This document shows positions 25,601 to 36,229 of a DNA stretch of 64,000 bases, piece after piece. Within the stretch, counting starts at the first letter, position 1; every line of letters starts with the position of its first letter. The notes under the pieces were generated by a model, which was given only the letters and a program-made list of their open reading frames with translations, was not told where the DNA came from and ran no database searches. The stretch covers positions 2,356,001 to 2,420,000 of the forward strand of contig JBLDXI010000025.1 of the NCBI GenBank assembly GCA_047495785.1, written 5' to 3'. The translations under genes were made by a program, and so were the position numbers. The stretch is from Lepidodermella squamata (taxonomy: Eukaryota; Gastrotricha).

Positions 25601-26615
25601 CCCAGCTAAGGCCCTACGTCACTTCGGCCTTCAACCGCTCACCCACGCATTGGGAGCTTTTGATTGCGCTGACCATGTTCAAATTGCCTTCGCAGTCCCT
25701 CAGTTACCCTCGGTAATGGAAAGCCCCGTCGAAGAGGAGCGTGGTGGTCTAAGCCGACAATCCAGCTCTTCAATGCATACGAATCCTTACGATCTTCACG
25801 CCAGGCTTCATATGAACAACATTGAAGATCGACTGTTGGAAAAGTTCGTTACTTCTTGGCGGGATCAGGGTAAGGACGGTCGGGAACAACTTGTAGTCCG
25901 GGTCTCCTTCCCACAGGCTGGTCAATATGGCTTGGATATCTACGCGAGAAAGTACCCCGAGGCGAATTTCGCCCATGCCTGTAAGTACCTGATCAACGTG
26001 AGATCAGTCGCTAGACCCGACCCAGCTATCTCGCCAATCGCTGGCGCATCCCCTGTTGCTATGTCGGATAAATTCGGACCAACTGCAGCATTTGGCGAGC
26101 TTGGTCTGAAAGCTGTTAGCCACAAGGATACTTCCACCGTGATTTTGAAATCAGCAAAACCTGTCGACATCGAATTTAGCTTTAAGAAACCGTTGGATTT
26201 TGCGTTTCACTTCATGCGAGCGGCGACCTTCGAGGATTTGCGAAATCGATGCCAAATGTTGGGGCCTCGCGAGGCTGGCAAAGGCAAGGTGATTTTCCGG
26301 CTTGATATCGGCGAACCTGGTCACTTCCTACTTGCGATCTACGCGAGAAAATCCGACCAGAACTCGCAGGGCGGCAAACCGTCGTTGTTAGCAATGTCGA
26401 ATGTCTTCAACTACCACATTATCTGCACAATGCCGCAACAAGTTTCCGGGAATAGCTTCCAAATGACGGCGATGACGTCGAGTTTAAGCGACGATGCAGC
26501 TTCGAGCAGCAGTGGAACGCCTCGAAGTGTCAACAGCCCCATCAGTCAACCGCCTGTTCCGCCTAGCAACAGGCCTGCCATCACTAGCCGGTCTACACTG
26601 GCCGTGGCGCGGTGA
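22629..26615 (+). CDS. ltd-1: LIM-domain, KY/hillarin-type transglutaminase-like protein
   Basis: A single uninterrupted frame encodes 1328 aa. An N-terminal Pro-rich region contains two copies of IDTTPNPNPS-[VA]-IRR (about residues 17 and 147), probably short binding motifs. One LIM domain follows at about residues 169-226 (CHACG...HKACFRCAVC...YCRKH). A charged coiled-coil-like region spans about residues 360-500. The transglutaminase-like core (about 635-760) has DLEKARAIFRWI, LFRRLCSYAGL and NTWNAVLLDGDWRL. The usual catalytic Cys and His positions appear replaced (GVETYH, NTWNAV), suggesting a structural pseudo-enzyme. C-terminal repeats share YARK and G-[QE]-[YPH] signatures. Family members (LTD-1, hillarin, KY) act at the cytoskeleton or cell junctions. 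A 4-kb intronless gene is odd in this intron-rich window; the start at 22629 is the first ATG of the frame. Confidence 0.85.
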   Translation: MSNGEISAPQVAQKNVIDTTPNPNPSVIRRHFEHVETELAVPVSVGSPANSQRSKGPAPPPPVAPKQEYTEDNYIYNDSSSLPQAEVISSQRPIGGNDLAKKPAPVLPPRSSTSGENPTQKPNPYRTKRQQSTNDDGPGMLPAATIDTTPNPNPSAIRRFFEKSGPTDVKCHACGEPVYPTERLCLTEDVCYHKACFRCAVCSQHLTIKTFVRNPVDRTDAAVYCRKHVPRIVDAKFDEHAIGIRGALNAQRVLKKGQVDLSRHHFDARNLLLQRALKAASNHRMANGEMESSSSIEGDQSPQQALRSSRFMESGQQESWAPKVGIEALHIKTALDAQKNRSKGGKMTMSKHHYLPDFVHKKQNEILEAQEELELVQRREEDALLRQFQEERNFEEVQIQRGIESEWEDELRILTQKYDKLLSKKGQNKQALMTQFEEEKRQLRQQMDEKLIATQRTATIRLRHKEQEETSKMIERHGRQMLELLWHKQREVENEIQQELMVPEMSQEMTSHQSQLTENGPDSMVMFDMSEISLISQNNAAAAIAAAEERQSQNSALSGDYDDATTSMQKGDVLEEETEMVRVLNNIEGASAAPPPPPHPPSCRKCDLFIDSSVFAQLDSYVLEVAQTDPESFTKLVHKLMKPCLTDLEKARAIFRWITAKDLNVIDFSQMPAANQSDTPLGILRSIKMGVETYHTLFRRLCSYAGLNCVEIRGHSKSVGYEPGMHIEPGQFLNTWNAVLLDGDWRLVQCNWGARHLVLNKDQNQANHGSSETSSIPSDPSSSPKKPEDSIRYQQDEHYFLTDPEDFITEFWPFDPKWQLLHEPITLDEFEKLPFVRSVFFHYGMAFVDDMRAVADADECGGAQVRITVDPAIAQDIVFHYQLRFADRTMSTETSYRGIALERFVFQSINGNQILYKVFVPTVGEYFLEVFANRLPASQSDGASMSSSRSSGIHAPQQPFRLKCACKFRIRCPKISQKMHPLPACSPGEWGPAKALRHFGLQPLTHALGAFDCADHVQIAFAVPQLPSVMESPVEEERGGLSRQSSSSMHTNPYDLHARLHMNNIEDRLLEKFVTSWRDQGKDGREQLVVRVSFPQAGQYGLDIYARKYPEANFAHACKYLINVRSVARPDPAISPIAGASPVAMSDKFGPTAAFGELGLKAVSHKDTSTVILKSAKPVDIEFSFKKPLDFAFHFMRAATFEDLRNRCQMLGPREAGKGKVIFRLDIGEPGHFLLAIYARKSDQNSQGGKPSLLAMSNVFNYHIICTMPQQVSGNSFQMTAMTSSLSDDAASSSSGTPRSVNSPISQPPVPPSNRPAITSRSTLAVAR

Positions 26616-26967
26616 AAAATGCAATAATTAACACGCTATTGAACAATTCCTCGGTCTGCTCTACCAGTGTAGCGATGATTTTTTGTTACTTCTATGTTTC
26701 TCAGTGTTACTTGACGCTCATTTTTCTATATTGTAGATGTTGCCCTAAACTGAAACAAACGCTTAGAAAAAATTACCTTCTGCCCATATTTTCTTTTTAC
26801 TGCGGTTTATCCATTTTTCTTCGCTATTATCTATCCTTTTACGCGCCAAGTTGAGAAACTAAACGTTTTTAGATCACAATATCATCGTATATATATGCTC
26901 ATTGTGCGGACGATTATAATTTTAAAGATAAAACAAATTTATTATGGTATGAAATTGCGATGAAAAC

Positions 26968-26987
26968 AAAATAAAATGTTTTATTTG
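26968..26987. terminator. Palindromic bidirectional poly(A) signal
   Basis: The segment reads AAATAAAATGTTTTATTT, giving AATAAA on both strands (26970-26975 plus; 26980-26985 minus). It sits between the convergent LIM and M13 genes. The M13 stop is only about 25 bp away on the minus strand, so one palindrome probably serves both transcripts. Confidence 0.65.
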
Positions 26988-27010
26988 GTTACGAAAATCG
27001 CGTTTTTCTA

Positions 27011-29263
27011 TTACCAGAGTGAACACCGTAGTCCATTAGCCATTTTAGCCCTACCTGAACAATGAAATGCTCTGAGAAAATCATTGTTGCCATTCAGCCT
27101 AGCGTTGACTCGAACTTCAGGAGGCGAGTGAACATCGACCTCAAGTATGTAGGAAGCAGCCTGTGGAGTTCTGATGTAGCACGAAAGCTGGGCAAAAGAT
27201 AGGAAAAAGAGCTGCTCGGAGGTGAAATAGCTGATCTGATCGCTTTCCATTTCTGTTTTACTGTCATTTAAATGAAGCCGAAAGGCGTCAAGAGCTACTT
27301 TCAAGCCGCCATCATCTGCGAGATTTTCGGACAAGGTTTGCTCCCCATTGACAGATTTACCGTTGATGGCGTAAGAGCTGTATTTATCAATGTAACAGTT
27401 TGTTTTGTTGAGGAATTCAGATTTCGACTCTGAATCCCACCAGTCTCTCAAATTGCCGTTTTTGTCATACTGGCGGCCTCGAAAATCGAATCCATGAGTC
27501 ACCTGGAAATATGTTCCTTAAACTGATTGGGGAAATGTCGCCTCAATTACCTCATGGCCGATGATGCTTCCAATTCCAGCAAAATTAACTGCTTGGGGTA
27601 GTCCTGCATCGTCACGGTAGAATGGCTTCCGTAAAATCGCGGCTGGTAACATGACAGCGTTGTAAGATGGGTCATAATACGCGTTTACTTCCAAAGAGTT
27701 GAAGGTTATCAAGGTGGGGTCTGAGATCCTCCTCAAATTCTAGAAGTAAAGTCGTTGAAAGGTTAAGGTTAGGTTAGTCCGTCAGGTTTATAGCCTTACT
27801 GTATAACTCTGCTGCCTTCTCCATCGCTGAATGTATATGGTGTTTTGTACGTAGCTATCTCCAATATTTATCAGACGAAATTTAGCTTCCATTGCAGTTA
27901 AATTTAGAATCCTGCTATCGTAACCCACTTTCGTGGACATCGCATCCAATTTTTCGATAGCAAGCCTTCTAACTTCATCATCCATCCATGTTGCTCGTTG
28001 CAGCCTCGCTCGAAAAGCTGATCTTATCTTGGCGATCATTTCCGCGGTCCTGTTTTTCGTCTTAGCATCGAAATGCCTTTGGATGAACATGTAACTGAGG
28101 GGCTCATTCATATTCTCGGCAGTATCGCTAACGCAGGTCTTCCACCTTTCAGGCAAACCCTGTCGACCGACTAAAGCTTCGTTCAACTTATCGGCCACAG
28201 CTTTGACTACGCCACCAAGAGCAGGCGCTTGCTCAGATATAGTTCGATAAACCAAATAATTTTGCAGAATTTTTCGACCCTTTGTTGAGTTTACATACTC
28301 GCTAACTAAGGTGCTGAGTTTAACGAAGTAAGATAAACCATACATTACGATTTTATCACCCTCACCCACTGAGACTCCTGCAGGTCTAAGAACGTCGTTC
28401 AAGAATTCGGTCCAATTCAAATAATTGAACCTATTTTGTAAGAAGGAGACATTGGCTTTGAAGTAAGTTGAGCTTCTATCATTTGACTGAGCTAAAGTTA
28501 TCATGGCCTCTGCCCTTTTCTTTTCAAATTCTACAACGTCTATAATGCTCGAATTTTCTGATGGAACTTTATTTTGCAGAGCTAGTTTGCTGAAAGAGTA
28601 CAACTCATCGACTAAAGAAATGAGATTCGGACTTGTTGAGACTGATCTGTTGAAGTAAAGATTTCGAGCATTATTCCCTAACAACAGAGATCCCTGTTGC
28701 AGGAGGACAACGTAATTTGATACGTTCTTGATATCCCTAGAAACTGACAGGGAAAAAAGCCCACCGGAGCCGAAATTATGGCGCTTGATCAACGCAGAAG
28801 TTAGCGACCAATTTGAGGGTAATTCATCAGTGGAATTCAGGAATATTCCGCCGCCCAGATCTACCAATTTTCTCAGTGAAGCTAAGCTCGAGTTAGATAT
28901 TTTAGATTCAGCTAAGCAAGACGCGTAGTAACGGCGAGTCTTCTGGAGGACCGAATCATTTTTTGAGGTAGAATTTCTGTCCTCTAAGAGTTGTTTCAGC
29001 AAATTTGTTACTTCCTCATTCGCGAGCGTTAATTGGCTTACACTCGTACGACCGGTAGGTAGAACGCTATTTCTGACGAACCCACCGCATGCATAGCTGT
29101 AAAAATCTTCGCATGGATCGATTGAAATATCTGTTTTGTTTACCACATCTTGGAGAAGTCGATTGCAAGCCTCTGATGAGCAAGTTTTCCCAGCTGCAAA
29201 TCTATTCCCAAGATGAAGTAGCAAAACGGAGAAAAATTGAATGAAAAAGTCAGAGCTAAGCAT
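27011..29263 (-). CDS. M13 (neprilysin-like) zinc metallopeptidase
   Basis: Three exons, read on the minus strand: 29263-27800, 27739-27551, 27502-27011 (714 aa, all junctions phase 0). The N terminus is a hydrophobic signal or anchor (FFIQFFSVLLLHLG), then CSSEAC and PCEDFYSYACGGF, the hallmark of the M13 N-terminal domain. The zinc site is HEVTH, with the codons for H-E and V-T-H split by the last intron (GGCCATGAG|intron|GTGACTCAT). The third ligand lies in ENLADDGG, matching the family ENxADxGG. The C terminus CSLW replaces the usual CxxW end. Length fits the family (about 700-780). It should cleave small peptides outside the cell. The catalytic residues I can see are all present. Confidence 0.9.
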
Positions 29264-29336
29264 TATCAGACGAACATGTTGAAGTTAGTGTTAAGAGTTC
29301 ATGCAGTACTGGAACAATTGGGTTTTGGCGCTACTA

Positions 29337-31076
29337 CAGTGCTCCCTCGATAAAAGCACTGGGTCGGGAGCCAGACCCGGTCTTTAAACAAGGGAAAGCT
29401 ATAACGAGGGCTGTAATTGAATGCAGGAGCTAAAAATAGACCGTTTCTACGCCTTAAGACAGTTGCCATGCCAACGCGCAGAAAGAGACGGACACGGATT
29501 ACGTGTCATTACAAATTTCGCTCGCTAAAGGCTATTAAATAATGACACTATGAATCATTAGTTCTTCGCCAAGTTTTTATTCTTATTTGCCAGGGCGGCT
29601 TTGATTTAACTGGTTGGCCTTGTTTTTTTACTCTGATTTTAAGTCCTGCCTGGGGTTAACGAATAAAAAAAACCTGGAATCTCATTATTTCAATTTACTT
29701 CAAAAATGCCCAGCTCGTCCGATTTCGCAAACAAATTTCATTTGAAATCACAGCTCATTTGACAAAATCAATCACCTTGGTCAAGATTGACCAGAATACT
29801 TCTGAATCACCAGCAAATTCAGCCAAACATGCTCAAGATAATGCTGTGTTCAATTCATAACTCATGCTTAATTCGTAGAATTATTTAAAAAACAATCTGA
29901 AATTTGAAACAATTAGGATGAAAAATGTATTTTCGACAATTTTTCCGCGGTTAACCTGACTTTTTCTTTTTTAAATTCATCGAATTAATGGCATTGAGCA
30001 ATCACGGACCGATTTCAAGGCATAAGACGTGTGGTTCCGTCAAGAGGGCGTTTAGATTGAATGGAATACATTTGCATCTTCTCAGGCGTGATCTCATTTT
30101 CATTCGACTGGCCTATTAAGATCCGAGCAAGGTAAAAATCGGGCAGAAGCTCCCGCCGCCCCTCCTCGGGATGTTGCGATTTTCAAAGTCAAAATCGAAT
30201 GATTAAAAGTTGTAAAAAAACCCGTAAAATTGCCAAGGCGTTGAGCAATGAAATCGTAGAGTAGTGGCAGCCAGTTAGATCAGGCCTATCGACTATCGAA
30301 AATCGGCTAATAATCCAATAACTTAAGACAACTGGAACGAATGAAAACGATCTAATTTTATGAGAATAAATCCATGTATCGAAATTAAAATAAATCGTAA
30401 AACCAGGACGCGATTCTTCATGATTACGCAACACAGCCGGGAACAAAATTGGGGAAACAGTTTCCTTAAAAAAATCACGAATTAAATCCTAATTTGATCA
30501 TGCTAATAATGCTTGTAAATTGCAAGAGATTTTCTGGCCGGGAAAATGCTAAAACTTGAAAAATCAGGGCAATTCAGATGAGTCTTTTAGTTGATCAGCA
30601 ATTGGCCTGAGGGAAAATCAGCAAATCAAGGAGAGTTAAGATTGACGGGCATTTTTATAGTTATTGAAATAAATTGCTGATTTTGTCTGATTAATTGGCG
30701 TAATTTCTGATAGAAAAGTTTAACAAAAAAGCAGGAAGACTCGCAGCGCGACTTGAGTGGCAGCTAATCCCCACACTCTGTTGCATAATCACAGCCATTT
30801 CAAAGCCACAAGAACAGCTTAATGCACTGATGATCTTTCAACTCTTTTGAACTGAACTTGAAATAACTGGATCTCCCAAAACCACGACAACGCGCCGCTA
30901 GGTTTCCAGGAACGCTTTATTATTTTAATTTTTCACGCTTAATTTTTTTAATCTATCAAAAAATTATTATTTGTTTAAATAAAAATTTACAACTAATTTA
31001 TTTAGCAGGGTCCAAAATTACGGTCTACAAACGAGGGAGTTCTTTTAAGGAGGGTGCCACTAACGAGGGAGCACTG
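29337..31076. mobile_element. Non-autonomous TA-flanked DNA transposon (CAGTGCTCCCTCG ends)
   Basis: The element begins CAGTGCTCCCTCG at 29337 and ends with the exact inverse at 31064-31076, with TA at both flanks (29335-29336, 31077-31078). TA duplication plus CAGT termini fits the Tc1/mariner/pogo group. ACGAGGG recurs in subterminal positions (about 29403, 31031, 31063), possibly transposase sites. The 1.74-kb interior has no transposase frame, only small random ones, so the element is non-autonomous or decayed. It occupies most of the spacer between the M13 gene and the third protease-homologue gene. Confidence 0.75.
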
Positions 31077-31657
31077 TATTATTTTATATCACACCTAACA
31101 CATTTTTTTCATCTTCTTGTTAAGCTTCTCTTTCTCAATGAAAGAAAACGAGCGTTTCAGTCACTAAATTAATCAGAGCGCTTTATTACTAGAGTTTGCG
31201 AATTAATTACTTTCTTACAAAGCTGGTTAATCTCAGCAAATTACGATCTAGATTTTTCGGAGTAAACAAAAGACAGCTACATTATTTTCCTTAACATCCT
31301 CACCCTCATGCAGCCCATTATGATAAACCGTTTTGTAGCTTAATTTGCCTCTCATTTGCTTGTTATTGAGATTTGATGCGCATCTATGAGATAAAACGCG
31401 GTTTAATGAAGAGTCGTAAAAGCATAGTATTATTGATGTGTTTGCGTCAATTAGCCGCGGATTCTAATTGTTTTTACATGTATATAATAATTCATGAGCT
31501 GAGGAGCGTCATTTTTCATCGCCTTACATGCTTGTTTATATATACTTCATCGGGAACCGGTAGTCACCAACTCACAAGTCGGTACAAAAATGTCAACTGA
31601 CATTTGAAACTGAACCATACCCGTTGGTGCTAAAAGATTTGACATTCTAAGCAAACA

Positions 31658-33769
31658 ATGAAGCTTAATTGCTCCATACTTCTATTCCTATTACTCGTGG
31701 GCCATTCAATGGCTCTCTCTGAGAAAAATAAGGAGATTTACGGGTTGGAAAAACCTCTTATCACTCAATCTCAGTCGCAAGAGTTCCCGTGGCTCGTGAG
31801 TTGATATTAGATCCCTAACCTCTATTGAAGCTAATAACATTTTATAGGCACGACTGACTTTCAATTTGAAAGAGCGCCAAGTACCGGAATATTGCGCTGG
31901 AACGCTGATTTCTGAAAATTGGCTGCTCACCTCGGCTCAATGCATCACTCGTGCTCAACTACTTGATGCCATCAAGTAAGACTGTAGAAATCATTCTATT
32001 ACTTTAAATGAAAACCGTTTCTCGTCAGCTATACAGTTCAGTTTGGCAGCATTATCGAGCAAAGCTCTAGAACGTATACCTTTAACCTGTCAAACATATT
32101 TATCCACCCTAACTTTAAATCTGGCGGCGATTTGGGCTACGACTTCACTATAATAAAGCTACCTCAGCCCGTAGAGCTGAAAAACGATGTTAACCCCGCG
32201 GAACTTCCTAGTCGAGGTTTATGCACTAATAACGCAGACTTCGAACCCTTTTCATCGGGCTATGACAACTGTCTCAGCTCGGTGACTGCTGGATGGTCGA
32301 TCGACGACATCAGCCCTCCTATTCCTATCATGAAAATGGCTCAAAGCCTTCTTGAGTTCGAAAAATGCTCCGAAGAGGGCGAAACCAGCAGCGAAAATCG
32401 GTTTTCTCCCTCGAAGTTATGCGCTGGGGCAAATAACGAAGACATCGACGATCAATGCTTGCAACTTCCTGCTAATCCTATGGTTTGTACTACAACCCCA
32501 ACTGGGGAAGAATCCGGCAAGATTTTGATCGGAATTTACTCATATGGCGAATGTGGAAAACGAAGCTCTCAGCAAACTTTGAGTGTCTTTGCAAGAATCT
32601 GCGGTGTATTGGACTGGATCGAGAGTCTCATCTCAGCCCCAGAGCCGAAATCAATCCCTGAGAACCACAAATGTGACGAATCAATCGATGACACTCCTGC
32701 TCCACCTTACTGCAAGGAAGCAACTATTCGCTACGTTTTCAGCAAGTCGCTTGGAGGCTGTATTCAACTCATCAGCTGTTCCGAAGGGCACGAGAAAGGT
32801 TTCGAGAATGAGGAACAGTGCAAGAAAACGTGCACAGGACAATCCTCTAAAGAAATCATTCCGGTTTTCAACGACGAGTCAACTGAATTGAAACCTTCCA
32901 CTGATCCTGTGAATCGGTGTTTTGCCGAGCTGAAGAGGGACAGCGATTACGGAAGTTGCGAGCAAGCCTATCGATTCTACTTCAGCCAGATAAACAGCCG
33001 ATGCATCCGCTACCCAGGGTGTGTGAATAATGATTTGGCTGCCAATAATTTTGGGACGGAGGAAGAATGCATGTCGGCCTGTCAGTTGATCTACAAAATT
33101 GACCCTCTAACCAACGACCCTCCACCATCTGTCACGGAAATTGGAGCCGCGGTTATTCCTCAAAACCCAGAGCAAAGAAGCAGGGCTCTAGTCCGACAAC
33201 TCCTCCCGCCATATCGAACACTGTTCTCCCCTCCGAAAAACAATCCAAGTAAACTCTGACATTTTCCTGAACAATCTTGCCCAATTTTCTGTTTCTTAGG
33301 ATGCCATCTCCCGTTGGTCAATGGTGTTGATTTCGGCGAATGTCCCAAACCGACAAGCAGTTGGCGGTTCTACTGGAACAGATCGTTAGGACGATGCTTG
33401 GGCTTTCATGGTTGTTCCAATGTTCCTCGAAATAACTGGGACTCTGAAGGTGAATGTCTCAAAAATTGTCGTGACTCAGACTTGGTAGTGTCTCTCGATG
33501 ATGCGGAACCTGTTTTAGTCAGCATTCGAGGTCCTGCTAGATGCTCAATGCAGCTAATCAATGGTTTGGATTTCGGCGGCTGTGGAAAGGAGACGCGGTA
33601 TCTCTACAGCATATCTCTTCAGGCGTGTATAAAATTCAGAGGCTGCGTTAACCCGGATGGCGGTAACAACTTTGCTTCGAGACGTGAATGCGAGTACGTC
33701 TGCGAAGTCGCAAGATCACGCAAAAAAGGCATCCAAGTCAAATCAATAATCAAAAACTTTTTGAGATAA
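31658..33769 (+). CDS. Serine protease homologue (His-to-Gln, no Ser motif) fused to four Kunitz-like modules
   Basis: Four exons: 31658-31795, 31848-31975, 32029-33248, 33300-33769 (651 aa, phases close). A signal peptide (SILLFLLLVGHSMA) precedes an S1 fold. The His motif reads TSAQC instead of TAAHC (about 31940), the Asp region is kept (YDFTIIKL, about 32137), and the GDSGGP segment is absent, replaced by CLQLPANPMVC. Two catalytic residues are therefore lost. Four Kunitz-like modules follow; modules 2-4 have D-[FY]-G-x-C and [NS]NF or NNW, while module 1 is degenerate. The last exon begins exactly at module 3, in phase 1. AATAAA at about 33799. Introns 1 and 2 correspond in place and phase to those of the genes at 6430 and 13183, so the three are paralogues separated by the LIM and M13 genes. 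Confidence 0.85.
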
Positions 33770-34490
33770 TAATACGATATAAATGTAGAACTAAGTAATA
33801 ATAAACAGTCTATTGTGACGCAGACATGCTTTAATGACATCAATATTTACCTGAATTAACACATTTTGAATTATTCGGTGACGATGTGGTGTCTAAATAT
33901 TCGACATTCAGAAGTTGCGGACGGGTAGGAGTTCCGGGCATTAAACTAAAAATATCTTGCGCGTGCTTGAACAAATTTTATATATGTAGCTCATCGTAGT
34001 TAGAGTTGAAATAATGCAAAAATAGAAAGTGTAACTCGGACAGGTCGGGTAGTTAAACAGGTTTGAAAATATGAAGATTCACGAGGTGCTAATCAAAACT
34101 GAGATATGTGATACGGGATACGAATTGGACCGGCAAAAATCCTTACTTACAGCTAATTTTTTCTCCGATTTAATTTCTGTGTTAACATGGAAACGCCCTG
34201 GTTTCAAGTTTCAAAACACCTGAAACCATCCTACATCAAGCCGAGCATTTTAGGGCATCATTCTGGTCTGTTTTTGAACGCAAATAAAGCATCATCGCGA
34301 CCAGCATTAACCAATTTATGCGGAATTTTCAATTGTCAGTGGGAATGTAAGCTGATGAGATTTATGTAGGACGAACCAATACCGAATTCAAATCTAGGCA
34401 TTTCTCGGAAAGAACAAGCACCACGAAAAGAGACTTTTGAAAAAAAATGCAGATATTGTTTAGAACTTCGTAGACCAAAGAATTTGACCC
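33770..34490. other. Intergenic spacer between secreted-protein gene and receptor array
   Basis: The 720-bp spacer holds the poly(A) signal of the upstream gene (33799). I see no other gene or element in it; the small frame at 34187-34369 has no support. Confidence 0.4.
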
Positions 34491-35954
34491 TTAAGGGCTC
34501 CAGGGCTGGGATCTGACTGGAAATAACGACACTTTTTTCAGCATATTTCTTCGAACGCAATCAAAAATTGGTTCGGGCCGACAGGCTACGGCTGTAAGGC
34601 TCTTTCTGAGTTCGCTGTGAGCCCAATTCAGCAAATTCATGCTTTTTCCGAAGTGATGCCGATGATCGTCGAAACAGCGATTGCTGGTTTTCGAGCAGAA
34701 CAGATGGAACGCTGTTTGTAACGCTAACCTGGCTCGAGATAGCCGCGGATTGCTGTTTCCAGTTGCCGCCGTGTCTAATAAGATATATATTTGCTACTTT
34801 TGCCAGTGAGTCTCAATGCTTACCCAAAAGAATGAGATTGATAAATAGGGCACTCTCAACAAAACTAGGTCGCCAGCTTAGCATTTCTTCGTTCAACCTT
34901 TCCATTGAATCAACGGCAGTCTGGAAAGTTACGCTAATAATATGTTCAATTTTTACTAGAATCTTGTTCATTTTTACCGCCATCTCTGGGAAATGATGGA
35001 TCATCTGCGGTATTATTGCGGGATTGACAAACAAAGAGCACTGAGTTGCGGGCAGAGCTGAATAGGCGACCGAAGCCTGTGCCCAGCCACTAGACATGAT
35101 TTGTTCGAAATCCTTCTCAGACAGATTGTAGGTGTCTAAGACAAAGCTTGGGAGAGCCAAATGTTACGCTGAAACCTTACCTTTCATGAAGGTAACATAA
35201 CCTCGACCGACTCTGTAGAGCTCAGCAATATGATCAGTGGTGAACGATTGGGCCAAATCAGCTGAATTCTCGAATCCCACTGTTCGCTTCCTGAGGCTCA
35301 ACTACGAACGAAGAAAGAAATTTATGATAAAAATGGGAAGCAATCAAACAACAAACCAGTTGTAGATCGTGCAGAAGTGTGAAGCCATGGATCGAGCCGT
35401 GAATAGCCTTTTCAATTAGTTCGCCATCGAATAAAGTTAGAGGGTTAGAGGGAATCACACGCTCAACTTCAGCAGTCGAAGAAACGCTGCCAGTAGATTG
35501 CTTTCTCTCAATTGACGGAGAGCAATTCCTGAGCCGAGAACTTCCTGCTGCAAATTTTTAGCTAGATTATGAAAACAAAAGTGGAAATTCTAACGTCGCA
35601 TTCCATTGTTGATGCACTTTTCGATTCGGCATCGAGGGCAACATTCGCCGCTATCTTCCCGGCTTCGGTTCACTTCACACTTGTTGCTCCCGCCAAAGCA
35701 CACAAGCTGCGACCGTCGATGGTAATTCCGTGTGAAAAATTTCTTGAAAACGAATTGGATATGTCCGGCTGTTTTTATTAAGAAACACTCACTTGACATG
35801 CCTGGCATACTCGAGGGTGGTAAAGTTTGCGTTGAGGAACCGATACCACGCAAACCTGGTTCGGAAACTTATAATTACGGGAATAGCCTGTGAATCGGGA
35901 ACTCACTTTGCATGAAATCATCCGATGCATTTTTAGGTCAGTACGCGCTTGCAT
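34491..35954 (-). CDS. Nuclear hormone receptor 1 (diverged member of the array)
   Basis: Seven exons on the minus strand: 35954-35907, 35855-35793, 35742-35595, 35547-35357, 35301-35181, 35135-34824, 34774-34491 (388 aa, phases close). The DNA-binding domain is built from exons 1-3: the first finger is split so that exon 1 ends ISC-K and exon 2 gives VC...RVCQACQ. The second finger has KFFTRNYH, CFGGSNKC and CPRCRIEKC. A hinge and a weakly conserved ligand-binding domain follow (IEKAIHGSIHG...WRPSFVESALFINLILLG). It is the most divergent array member; the last exon is assigned by phase and weak similarity only. A longer start at 36056 is possible. It is a predicted sequence-specific transcription factor with unknown ligand and target. 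Confidence 0.65.
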
Positions 35955-36229
35955 TTTTAGTGTGTCGGGGCTTTGAAAGATTGAAAGTGAGCTAATGTGC
36001 CCCCTTACGCGTGCAAATACAAGGGAAAGAGATTTTTGTAATTCTACGTCATTCATCGTATAAAAACTCGGACCCTATCAACTTCCATCAACATCGTCGG
36101 CTTTTAAGTACGACACAATTTATAAAATGGGTCACCTGCATTTTATGACTGTCTCCTAGGATGGGATATCTAATCAATGCTTAAGACATTGCTCACGTTC
36201 CTTGTATCGGAAAGTTAATAATAAAAGCG

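Noticed and set aside
30189-30446. Possible transposase remnant inside the TA-flanked element
   Set aside because: The 85-codon frame has no DDE/DDD motif or helix-turn-helix pattern that I can recognise.
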